Below are positions 46,354 to 54,282 of a DNA stretch of 64,000 bases, piece after piece (positions within the stretch are counted from its first letter, which is position 1; every line of letters begins with the position of its first letter). The notes under the pieces were generated by a model. It was not told where the DNA came from. It saw only the letters and a list, made by a program, of their open reading frames with translations, and did no database searches. A program made the translations under genes and the position numbers. The stretch comes from Acidiphilium sp. (GTDB taxonomy: Bacteria; Pseudomonadota; Alphaproteobacteria; Acetobacterales; Acetobacteraceae). Location of the stretch: the NCBI GenBank assembly GCA_028688905.1, contig JAQTXH010000001.1:973770-1037769 (forward strand). The letters are read 5' to 3'.

Positions 46354-47535
46354 ATGGCACAAGAAACCACGCGTACAACGAGGCGCGGCCTGCTCGATCC
46401 GGAAAGAGCAGCCGCCATTCTTAAGGTGATCCCGCCGAACGCACTCGATACGCAGCGGCGGATGGGTTACTTCGTCGAACCGCGCTGGAAGCGGCTCAGC
46501 GAATACGAGGCGCTGACCTGCTACAGCCAGCCGACACCGGACTGGATTCCTGGTGGCCTCGATTGGGGTGATTGGACCCAGAAATTCCATGGCGGGCGTC
46601 CCTCCTGGGGCAACGAACTTACCGAACTCCGGAGTTCGGATTGGCATAAACACCGCGATCCGGCGCGCCGCTGGCATCACCCGTACGTCAAGAATAAATC
46701 TGAGGAAGCTGGTTACACGCAACGCTTTCTTCAGGGGTATTCCGCCGAAGGACAAATCCGCACCATGGATCCGTTCTGGCGCGATGAGATGATAAGCAAG
46801 TACTGGGGCGCGATGATCTTCAATGAATACGGGATGTTCAACGCGCATTCATCGGTGGTCCGCGATTGCCTTGGTGACACAATCCGTAGTTCCGCGACCT
46901 TCGCCGCCTTTGATAAAAACGATAACGCCCAGATGATCCAGATGGAGCGCGTTTTTATCTCGAAGGTTCTTTCAGGATTCCCGGAATCAACCGACGAGCC
47001 GAAACTCGTATGGACAACCGATCCCGTCTATCGCGGTGCTCGGGTGCTGATTGAGGAACTGTGGCAGGGTATTCAGGACTTCAATGAGATTCTCTGGTCC
47101 ACCCACTGCGTTTACGATCCGCTGTTCGGCCAGTTCGTCCGCCGGGAGTTCTTTTTGCGCCTTGCCCCGTTCTTTGGCGACTCGCTGACCCCGTTCTTCA
47201 TCAATCAGACGCAGACCTATTTCCAGACCACTCGCGACGCGATGTCGGATCTCTATTTGACGACCCTGTGTGACGATATGCAGTTTTCGTCTCTTAACCG
47301 CCGTTTCTTGCGGCTCTGGACTGACAAGTGGCTTAGCCAGACCGTGACGGCATTGAAGGATTTCATGGGGCTGTATGATAAAGTCCCGGTAATCGCCGGC
47401 GTGACGGATGAGGCTTCGGTGAAGGAAGCGCTGACCCGCGTGTTCTCTGACTGGGTGCATGACTATGTCGATAAAATCGATGGCAAAGTCGACACCAAGA
47501 AAATAATCGACCTCATCATGACCGGTTACAAATAG
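46354..47535 (+). CDS. mmoY: Soluble methane monooxygenase hydroxylase beta subunit
   Basis: 393 residues (Methylococcus MmoY 389 as recalled). Structural subunit of the hydroxylase without iron ligands. Family blocks: 'MGYFVEPRWKRLSEYEALT', 'GGLDWGDWTQKFHGGRPSWG', 'RFLQGYSAEGQIRTMDP', 'LFGQFVRREFFLRLAP' and 'TPFFINQTQTYFQTTRD'. Start at 46354 behind GGAGGAA; an in-frame codon at 46324 has no support. Its stop overlaps the ribosome-binding site of mmoB (AGGAGA at 47534-47539). Confidence 0.97.
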   Translation: MAQETTRTTRRGLLDPERAAAILKVIPPNALDTQRRMGYFVEPRWKRLSEYEALTCYSQPTPDWIPGGLDWGDWTQKFHGGRPSWGNELTELRSSDWHKHRDPARRWHHPYVKNKSEEAGYTQRFLQGYSAEGQIRTMDPFWRDEMISKYWGAMIFNEYGMFNAHSSVVRDCLGDTIRSSATFAAFDKNDNAQMIQMERVFISKVLSGFPESTDEPKLVWTTDPVYRGARVLIEELWQGIQDFNEILWSTHCVYDPLFGQFVRREFFLRLAPFFGDSLTPFFINQTQTYFQTTRDAMSDLYLTTLCDDMQFSSLNRRFLRLWTDKWLSQTVTALKDFMGLYDKVPVIAGVTDEASVKEALTRVFSDWVHDYVDKIDGKVDTKKIIDLIMTGYK

Positions 47536-47546
47536 GAGATCGTTTC

Positions 47547-47957
47547 GTGACAAAAAATGCATATAACTACGGCATCATGGAGAAAACCGGCAAAGCCTTC
47601 GCCGACGAATTTTTTGCCGAAGAGAACCAGGTCGTCCATGAATCCAACGCGATCGTGTTGGTTCTCATGCAAAGCGACGAGATCGATACGATCGTTGAGG
47701 AAATGATCCTCAAAGAGGGCAAAAAGCACAATCCATCGATCACTGTGGAAGATCGCAGTGGGTTCTGGTGGATCAAGGCCGACAATAAAATTGAGGTCGA
47801 TTGCGCTGAAGCCAGCGAAATGCTTGGAAAGACCTATAGTGTTTACGACTTCTTGGTTAACGTCTCGTCAACCATAGGTCGTGCCTACACGATCGGTGAT
47901 AAGTTCGTGATTACTTCCGAGTTAATGGGACTTGACGTTAAACTCAAAGATATCTGA
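47547..47957 (+). CDS. mmoB: Methane monooxygenase regulatory (coupling) protein B
   Basis: 136 residues. MmoB docks on the hydroxylase, opens the substrate path and raises O2 reactivity. Conserved blocks: 'GKAFADEFFAEENQVVHESN', 'VNVSSTIGRAYTIGDKF' and 'ITSELMGLDVKL'. GTG start with AGGAGA 7 nt upstream. The N-terminal tail, which orders on hydroxylase binding, is present but a few residues shorter than in Methylococcus. Confidence 0.97.
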   Translation: MTKNAYNYGIMEKTGKAFADEFFAEENQVVHESNAIVLVLMQSDEIDTIVEEMILKEGKKHNPSITVEDRSGFWWIKADNKIEVDCAEASEMLGKTYSVYDFLVNVSSTIGRAYTIGDKFVITSELMGLDVKLKDI

Positions 47958-47977
47958 TTTCAAGGGAGCTGACTTCC

Positions 47978-48499
47978 ATGGCAAACTATCCAATTCACGA
48001 AAACCCAACGCGCGATGAGTGGGCTGCGAAAATTGACCGGCTGACCACACTGAAAGACGCGTCAAAGGCGATCAAAGACTTTCGCAAAGACAACACGTCA
48101 CCTTTCCGCAAGAACTATGATCTGGACATTGATTACCTCTTTATCGAGTGCAAGCTTGAAGAGAAGCTGGCCGACATGAAGGGGCAACACATGAAGGACG
48201 ACGATCTGCTCACCAAAACGGCCGACGGCGAATGCCCGGAGGAGATCTCGAATGCCTGGATCGCCAAGATGAAAAGCGCGAAAGATAAATTCGTCGCAGA
48301 AAAAGTCTTGATCGAATTCCGGCAGACCTATAAGCCGCCGGTGATGCCCGTCAATGCGTTCCTTCGTGCGGATGCGACTCTCGGCTCACTCCTGATGGAA
48401 GTCCGTAATACCGATTATTACGGAACGACGCTCGGGGAACTGCGCAAGCAGCGTGGCGTTCGGGTTGTCCACCTACAGGATGGATTGGCTACGGCATAA
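47978..48499 (+). CDS. mmoZ: Soluble methane monooxygenase hydroxylase gamma subunit
   Basis: 173 residues. Small helical subunit that completes the hydroxylase dimer. Conserved with the family: 'HENPTRDEWAAKIDRLTTL', 'FRQTYKPPVMPVNAFL', and the C-terminal 'LGELRKQRGVRVVHLQ'. AAGGGAG precedes the ATG, 20 nt after mmoB. Confidence 0.96.
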   Translation: MANYPIHENPTRDEWAAKIDRLTTLKDASKAIKDFRKDNTSPFRKNYDLDIDYLFIECKLEEKLADMKGQHMKDDDLLTKTADGECPEEISNAWIAKMKSAKDKFVAEKVLIEFRQTYKPPVMPVNAFLRADATLGSLLMEVRNTDYYGTTLGELRKQRGVRVVHLQDGLATA

Positions 48500-48564
48500 C
48501 GACATCGAACCGGGTGCGGTGCTCAGTTTGGCCGCGCCCGGGCCTTTGCTTGGAGGGGAGACCG

Positions 48565-48909
48565 ATGAAACAACCAGATCCAGTCGCAGAGATGGAAGTA
48601 TTTTTAAAGGGAATGGACGGCGAAGAAGTAGACGTGCTTGCCGACAATACCAGCGTTATTGAAATTGCTGCTGGGGAAGTTGTTGGTGAGCGTATCGAGT
48701 TGCACAATGGGGTGATATATCAGGCCTTCGCTGAAGATCTTGGTTTCATGTGGCGCTGGGAAATTCACCGTAGTGGTAAGCCAGTACAATCGGGCTGCTC
48801 ACTGTCCGAAAGATCGGCGCGTGAGGCGGTCGACCATGTGTTGGCCTTTTTTCAAAACCTGGCTACCGCGCAAGCTGAGGCCGAGAGCGATGACCCACGT
48901 GACGATTAA
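48565..48909 (+). CDS. mmoD: sMMO accessory protein MmoD
   Basis: 114 residues. MmoD binds the hydroxylase and blocks MmoB, and has a proposed role in the copper switch or diiron assembly. The recognisable core is 'FAEDLGFMWRWEIHRSG' followed by 'SGCSLSERSAREAVDHVLAFF'. N-terminal ~50 residues and the acidic tail are divergent. ATG 48565 follows GGAGGGGAG. A 238-nt gap without a gene separates it from mmoC. Confidence 0.93.
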   Translation: MKQPDPVAEMEVFLKGMDGEEVDVLADNTSVIEIAAGEVVGERIELHNGVIYQAFAEDLGFMWRWEIHRSGKPVQSGCSLSERSAREAVDHVLAFFQNLATAQAEAESDDPRDD

Positions 48910-49147
48910 CAACTTAGCAATGCGGTGCAGTTCACGGGTAACTTGAAGCACTAAGTAGGTAACAACTCTCCCTCCCTTTTTGAAGGATGTGGAACGTATG
49001 CGGGGTTTGCTGCCAGTTTTGGACGTTAAAATCCATAAATTGGCCACATTTTCCTAAAAATCCGTTCGGAATTGGCTTCTGGGGTAGAGGTTGCGCGGTT
49101 ACCGGGGCGTGGTGCCAAAACAAAATGAAAATTTGGGAAGGGAACTA

Positions 49148-50188
49148 ATGTACACTGTAGAAGCGATTACTGAAGACGATAAGAAGGTGGAGTTTGAGTG
49201 CGGACCGAATGAAGATCTGATTACGGCCGCCTTGCGTAATAACGTCATTTTGCTTTCGTCCTGCCGGGAGGGTAGCTGTGCTACCTGCAAGGCGGAATGT
49301 ATTGAAGGCGAGTTCGAACTTTCTAACTGCAGTGTGCAAGCGCTTCCTTCAAATGAGGAGGAAGACGGCTTCGTTCTAATGTGTGGAATGTATCCCCGCA
49401 GCGACATCGTGGTGCGGCTTCCCTATGTTTATGAGCGAATCTCATTCGGTAAACAAAATGTGGACTGGACGGGGGACGTTGTTGCCTGTGATCGTTTGTC
49501 CTCAAATGTGTTTCGGCTCGTGATCCAATGCAAAGATCCGGACACCAACGCGCCGTTGCCGATGCCGTTCACCGCCGGCCAGTACGTCAATATTGAAATA
49601 CCTGGCACGGGGATCTCTCGTTCGTTCTCCATGGCCAATCCGCCCGGGAGCACGGATCTCGAATTCCTTATTCGTATGCTGCCTACGGGACGCTTTTCGG
49701 AATTCCTGGCAAACGGGGTCGCTGTCGGGCAGGCCATTAAATTCCGCGGACCGACCGGGATTTTCGCATTGCGCGAGAATGGCCTTCGCCCACGGTATTT
49801 TATTGCGGGAGGTACGGGCCTTTCACCGGTGCTGTCCATGATCCGACGGATGAGGGATGTGAGAGATCCTCACCCGGTGAAACTATTCTTTGGTGTGACG
49901 CATCAGCATGAATTGTTTTACGAAGAGGAACTTGAGGAACTACGGCGTTCGATGCCGATGCCGAATATGCTTGTCAATATCGCAGTGATGAATCCATCTG
50001 ACACCTGGCACGGGTTCAAAGGAACGGTCGTTGACCTCCTTCGGACTGAACTGAGTCAAAGCAACGAGAAGCCGGATATATATATGTGCGGGCCGCCGGC
50101 GATGATCGAAGCGACAGTGGCGGCGGCCGTTGCCGCCGAGGTTCCCGATGGAAGCATCTACTTCGAAAAATTCCTTGCGTCCGGGTGA
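49148..50188 (+). CDS. mmoC: Methane monooxygenase reductase (component C)
   Basis: 346 residues; passes electrons from NADH to the hydroxylase. N-terminal [2Fe-2S] plant-type ferredoxin domain with Cys39, Cys44, Cys47 and Cys79 (SSCREGSCATC...MC). FAD domain with 'SRSFSMANPP' and the NAD domain with 'YFIAGGTGLSPVLSMIR' and 'YMCGPPAMIEATV'. Start at 49148 behind GGAAGGGA matches family length (348 as recalled). Upstream, 48910-49147 shows no gene. Confidence 0.97.
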   Translation: MYTVEAITEDDKKVEFECGPNEDLITAALRNNVILLSSCREGSCATCKAECIEGEFELSNCSVQALPSNEEEDGFVLMCGMYPRSDIVVRLPYVYERISFGKQNVDWTGDVVACDRLSSNVFRLVIQCKDPDTNAPLPMPFTAGQYVNIEIPGTGISRSFSMANPPGSTDLEFLIRMLPTGRFSEFLANGVAVGQAIKFRGPTGIFALRENGLRPRYFIAGGTGLSPVLSMIRRMRDVRDPHPVKLFFGVTHQHELFYEEELEELRRSMPMPNMLVNIAVMNPSDTWHGFKGTVVDLLRTELSQSNEKPDIYMCGPPAMIEATVAAAVAAEVPDGSIYFEKFLASG

Positions 50189-50279
50189 AACAGGATGAAT
50201 AACAGATCGTGTGAGGCTTTGGTTGCTGAAATGGACGGCCAACAGTAGGCTTCACACGATAAATTCGGGGGTACTGGCA

Positions 50280-50615
50280 ATGAATGAGGATGACCAAGAC
50301 TTCTTGAGAGAAATGGCCAAAAGCTTGGATGCCACCTTGTATGAACTGAACGCACGAGAAGAGGAACTGCTTGATGTCCTTGGTGACGAGCGGGCCGAAG
50401 ATTTGCAGAGCTATTATGACCGCAGGCTTGACCCCGAGGAAGCTGAGCAGTTCCGTGAAATGTTGGATTATGATGATCGCCAGATGATTTCAGTGTGGAA
50501 CAGGCTGTTGCGTGTGAAGGAACAACGCTTGCTGGTTGGACGGCTCCTGATGCGGAATATCATAATAGAAACAGTGTCGGGAATTAAGGCTGCGTCCAGC
50601 GACCGTCCGACCTGA
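50280..50615 (+). CDS. Unrecognised 111-residue protein between mmoC and mmoG
   Basis: Starts at ATG 50280 (MNEDDQDFLREMAKSLD...). The protein is acidic in the first half (many Asp/Glu) and basic later, and appears entirely helical; a coiled coil at ~24-65 (ELNAREEELLDVLGDE) is likely. No Cys, signal peptide or TM segment. SD is weak (GGGGG 11 nt upstream). It is not a component of the classical mmoXYBZDC set. Its site in the cluster, same strand, between reductase and chaperonin, suggests an accessory or assembly role. That is inference only. Confidence 0.7.
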   Translation: MNEDDQDFLREMAKSLDATLYELNAREEELLDVLGDERAEDLQSYYDRRLDPEEAEQFREMLDYDDRQMISVWNRLLRVKEQRLLVGRLLMRNIIIETVSGIKAASSDRPT

Positions 50616-50682
50616 GCGAGCAGAACGACAAAAACAAGCATTAACCCGGGATAACGCCACCGGGAATGCAAATGGAGGAATT

Positions 50683-52404
50683 ATGGCCCGTGCTATCATC
50701 TTCGGGAACTCAGCCCGACGGCAGTTGATGAGCGGTATCGACCGATTGGCCGATGTCGTTGGCGTTACCTATGGGCCGCGAGGTCGTAGTGTTCTCATCC
50801 AGCATCGTACGGCTGGCCTTCCACCCATCGCAACGCGCGACGGCGCTTTGGTCACCCAATATTTCGAGCAGGATGGCTTAGCTGCAAATATCGGTCTCGC
50901 CCTCGTACGCCAGGTGGTGAATTCCGTGGTAAAGGAGGTGGGCGATGGTACTTCCACCTGCGTTGTCCTCACACGCTACATTGCCTCGGCGGTCATCAAG
51001 GGGATGGCGGCTGGCTTGAACCCGCGTGAAATTCGCATAGGCATGAATCGGGCCGTTGATATGGCCGTCGCCAATCTGGAGCAGCTGGCCAAACGCGACT
51101 GCGAACCGGCGATGATCGCGGCCATTGCCGCTATGGCGGGGCATGGTGACGAAGAAATCGGCAGACTTGTCGCCGACGCAGTCGCGCACTCCGGCCCCAC
51201 CGGTCCGGTAGCGATCGAACTGGGCACTGGATTCACGGACGAAATAGAACTTGTCGAAGGAATTAAATGGGAACAGGGCTACCTCTCGCCCTATTTCATA
51301 ACCGACAAGGATCGGCGCGTTGCCGAATTGGATGATCCGTATATTCTCATCTACGATCGTGTGATCCACGAGTTCGACGAGTTCCTGCCCGTGCTGGAAC
51401 TTGTTCGCCAGCAGAACCGGCCACTGCTCATTGTGGCCGAGAATGTTAGTGAAGCGGCACTTCCCGGCGTTCTTCTCAATCATATACGGCGTACCCTGCA
51501 AGCCGTCGCTGTGCGGTCACCGGGTCATGGCGACGCCAAATTCGCCCGTCTGGACGACCTCGCCGCTCTGACGGGAGGCCGGAGCCTGCTGGAATGCCAG
51601 GGGGACAGTCTTGCGGGAATCACGCTCGCCGATTTAGGACAGGCCCGAAAAGTCGTAATAACCGATGATTCCACCACAATTACAGGTGCCAAAGGTGATC
51701 CTTTGGTGATCAAGGAGCGTCTGACGAGCCTGCAATTTCAACTTGATGGTCTGCGGAATGGCGATCTTTCCAAAGGTTCAGCATTGGGCCGTGTCCACGA
51801 CGCCGATGAATTGGAAGATCGCATCAGGTCTCTGTCCGCGCGGTTTGCGGTCATCAAGATTGGTGGCCGAAACGAGATTATCGCGAAGGAGCGGCTCCAG
51901 TTGGTCTCCAATGCGCATGCCGCGGTTTTGAATGCGCTCGCCGATGGTGTGATCCCGGGCGGAGGGGTTGGCCTGCTGCACAGTGCCGAAGGGCTTGATG
52001 CTTTGGATAGCGATAGCTTGGGAGAGCGCTATGGCATTGATACTATTCGCCGTGCGCTTGAGGAGCCGCTTCGGAAGATCGCGGAGACTTTAGGTCTTGA
52101 AGCACCCGAGGTGCTGTTCACGGCGCGCCGATCGGAAAATCGTTCCTGGGGCCTCGATGCTCGCACTGGCCTCTACGGCGACTTATATGAGATGGGCATC
52201 ATCGATTCCCTGCGTTGCATCAGCTCTACTTTGCAGCAGGCCGCCAGCACGGCCGGTATGCTGATGACGACAGAGTGCGTGGTGGCGACTTTGCCTCCAG
52301 ACGATCCTTCGTTCGGCTTCACTGACGAGTGGGCTGCAGCAACGCGCGAGGATCCGCGGGATAATTTGCCCCAAAAGAAGGTAAAAGTGGGGACGGACAC
52401 ATGA
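50683..52404 (+). CDS. mmoG: sMMO-associated GroEL-like chaperonin MmoG
   Basis: 573 residues, a divergent HSP60. ATP site motifs 'GVTYGPRGRSVLIQ', 'TRDG' (GroEL Asp52 equivalent) and 'VGDGTSTCVVLTRYI' (Asp87 region) are retained. The catalytic Asp398 equivalent is Asn (in LVSNAHAAVLNALADG). The C-terminus ends '...DEWAAATREDPRDN...' like other MmoG/BmoG, with no GGM repeats. MmoG is thought to fold the hydroxylase and to help the sigma-54 activator MmoR. GGAGG precedes the ATG. Confidence 0.94.
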   Translation: MARAIIFGNSARRQLMSGIDRLADVVGVTYGPRGRSVLIQHRTAGLPPIATRDGALVTQYFEQDGLAANIGLALVRQVVNSVVKEVGDGTSTCVVLTRYIASAVIKGMAAGLNPREIRIGMNRAVDMAVANLEQLAKRDCEPAMIAAIAAMAGHGDEEIGRLVADAVAHSGPTGPVAIELGTGFTDEIELVEGIKWEQGYLSPYFITDKDRRVAELDDPYILIYDRVIHEFDEFLPVLELVRQQNRPLLIVAENVSEAALPGVLLNHIRRTLQAVAVRSPGHGDAKFARLDDLAALTGGRSLLECQGDSLAGITLADLGQARKVVITDDSTTITGAKGDPLVIKERLTSLQFQLDGLRNGDLSKGSALGRVHDADELEDRIRSLSARFAVIKIGGRNEIIAKERLQLVSNAHAAVLNALADGVIPGGGVGLLHSAEGLDALDSDSLGERYGIDTIRRALEEPLRKIAETLGLEAPEVLFTARRSENRSWGLDARTGLYGDLYEMGIIDSLRCISSTLQQAASTAGMLMTTECVVATLPPDDPSFGFTDEWAAATREDPRDNLPQKKVKVGTDT

Positions 52405-52531
52405 CAGGACGTGACCACGAGTTTGAGACTCCGGGGCGGTCGATTAGCATTATAGCGACTTTATAGGCCGCCCAGCCTCCATAAATGGGAGAGCATGGAT
52501 TTCGGCAAACGGCGTCAGGGGGTTTCAATTG

Positions 52532-52565
52532 GTCTGTCAGGCGGTTCTATCAGCGTCTGACAGAC
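52532..52565. repeat. 34-bp palindromic element (copy 2)
   Basis: Arms GTCTGTCAG (52532-52540) and CTGACAGAC (52557-52565) flank an asymmetric centre GCGGTTCTATCAGCGT. Matches the minus strand of 24176-24209 at 32 of 34 positions. It lies 128 nt after the end of mmoG, at the right edge of the sMMO cluster. The rest of 52405-52582 shows nothing else. Confidence 0.8.
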
Positions 52566-52582
52566 TCTAAACTCTAGTCGGC

Positions 52583-53308
52583 TCAAGAGCCGCCCATGGG
52601 AAGCAGCGGACCAGAGAACACGATGGGGGTGTCGGGCTGACCTGTGGGTGAACCGCCTGGCGGTTCCACCGTGACGGCCATCAGGATTTCGGGTTTGCGC
52701 ATGTCCGCAGGCATGTCGTTGCGCGGCAGCGCGGTGCGGCGGGGTTCGACGAAGCCCACCGGAATCGGCTTCTCCCCACCGGCTACCGCCCAAAGCTGCC
52801 AGACTTTGCCGGCGGGCGGCGCAATAGGGGCGACGGGGGCGATGCTCATTGCCCCGTCACTGCGCAATGCGACGGTAAACATCGGGCCGGATGCGTTTGC
52901 AAGCACGGCCACCATGTGCGGTGCCGCCGACGGTTGCGGGCGCAACACCACCAAAGCGATGGCAGCGGCTGCTGCCAAGGCACCGAAGCCTCGCCAAACC
53001 GCGATATTGTCCCACCAGATTTCGCGCCAGGACGAACGGCGGTGCCATGCAATGCGCGGCAACGGGGTGGCCGCGGCGTCACGCGGTGAAAGGATGCGCT
53101 CAATTTCTTGCCAGACGGTGTGCGACGGTTCGACTGGTGGGATAGCGAGCGACAACGGCAACAAACGAACTTCCCAGGCGGCAACCTCAAGGCTCAATGC
53201 CGGGTCAGTCGCGAGGTCGGCCTCGAAATCGCACCGTTCCTGCCCGCGCAGCAGGCCAAGCACGTAAAGCCCGGCGCGATCCGGGGTCGGGGTGATGTGA
53301 TCACTCAT
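52583..53308 (-). CDS. RskA-type anti-sigma factor
   Basis: 241 residues. N-terminal cytosolic zinc-less anti-sigma part with 'AGLYVLGLLRGQERCDFEADL' and 'LPLSLAIPPVEPSHTVWQEIE', one TM segment (~residues 107-123), and a periplasmic RskA domain ('MFTVALRSDGAMSIAP', 'GKVWQLWAVAGGEKPIPVGF'). Overlaps the ECF sigma gene stop by 4 nt, so the pair is coupled. It would hold the sigma factor inactive until an envelope signal triggers release. Signal unknown. Confidence 0.9.
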   Translation of the reverse strand: MSDHITPTPDRAGLYVLGLLRGQERCDFEADLATDPALSLEVAAWEVRLLPLSLAIPPVEPSHTVWQEIERILSPRDAAATPLPRIAWHRRSSWREIWWDNIAVWRGFGALAAAAAIALVVLRPQPSAAPHMVAVLANASGPMFTVALRSDGAMSIAPVAPIAPPAGKVWQLWAVAGGEKPIPVGFVEPRRTALPRNDMPADMRKPEILMAVTVEPPGGSPTGQPDTPIVFSGPLLPMGGS

Positions 53309-53826
53309 CGTTCAAGGCACTTCTTTAGGGCATCAAGCGCTCGGACGATCCAGCTTTTGATCGTGCCGAGCGGTGTTTTGGTGAGATCGGCGATCTCGCT
53401 GTGCGAATACCCCTCGACATAGGAGAGGACTACCGAACGACGCCAGTTTTCCGGCAATTCACCGATGCAAGAGGAAAGGGCGCGGCTGTCTTCAATATCG
53501 ACCGGCATATCGGCCGCAACGTCGGGCAGTTCGTCGGTGCCGGTGTGGCGGCGCTCGGTTTCCAGCCGATCAAGCGCGCGGTAGCGCAGAATGCCGATCA
53601 TCCAGGCTTTCGGCGAGCCGCGTGACGTGTCGAACCGATCCGCATTGCGCCAGATTTGCAGAAACGCGTCCTGTAGGGTTTCCTCCGCATGGGGGCGATT
53701 GCGCAGCAGCCTCAAGGCCACCCCGAGCATCGTCGGTGCCATGGCGTCATACAAAGCGCGCAACGCCAGCGGGTCACGTTCAGCGCATCGCCGCAGGAGT
53801 TGGGTAAGGTCATCCTCGGCAGCCAT
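53305..53826 (-). CDS. ECF RNA polymerase sigma factor (SigK-like)
   Basis: About 173 residues from ATG 53826 (MAAEDDLTQLLRRCAERD...). Sigma region 2 'TLQDAFLQIWRNADRFD' and region 4 'VVLSYVEGYSHSEIADLTKTPLGTIKSW' (in parts). Typical SigK group partner of RskA. Other starts (GTG 53847, or ATGs up to 53976) are possible. Likely targets include its own operon and perhaps the neighbouring DUF3034/haemoglobin/HiPIP genes; this is inference. Confidence 0.9.
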   Translation of the reverse strand: MAAEDDLTQLLRRCAERDPLALRALYDAMAPTMLGVALRLLRNRPHAEETLQDAFLQIWRNADRFDTSRGSPKAWMIGILRYRALDRLETERRHTGTDELPDVAADMPVDIEDSRALSSCIGELPENWRRSVVLSYVEGYSHSEIADLTKTPLGTIKSWIVRALDALKKCLER

Positions 53827-54282
53827 TCCGGCTACATTTTCCGTCACCCAGTTGAGTTCCGTGCCATCGAACATCTTGTAGGTGACTACGCGCACCGAGG
53901 CAATCCGGATGCGGGATCGCCGTTCCTGTGTCTGTTTATAGAGTTTGTACATCTTGGATGGCTGTGGACTGAACATTTATTCGGAAGGCCTGCCTTTGTT
54001 CCTGGGCCACGACAAAAAAGTTGCCTTGTATGCATCCAAAGTGGCAGCGGCACGGTAACTCAAATGACCGCAGACTGAATATGTAGCGACCCAGGCTCGT
54101 AGGTTTGGTTGCGATGGTATCATTGTTATCGCGAATATTAAATAAAATTGTAATATTAAAAAATCGTAAACTGCAAAATATCGTATCATAAAAAATTAAA
54201 AATTCTACTCAATAATTAAACCATAAATTAAACCATAAATTAAACGGAGCCGACTCAAAAAATCTACAATAGGAGGGACATA
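53827..54282. other. Intergenic region, A+T-rich, divergent promoters
   Basis: Separates the sigma/anti-sigma operon (-) from the DUF3034 operon (+). The right half is very A+T-rich and contains three copies of an ATAAATTAAAC(C) motif at about 54222-54245. AGGAGGG stands 6 nt before the DUF3034 ATG. No sigma-54 match or RNA gene seen. Confidence 0.5.
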
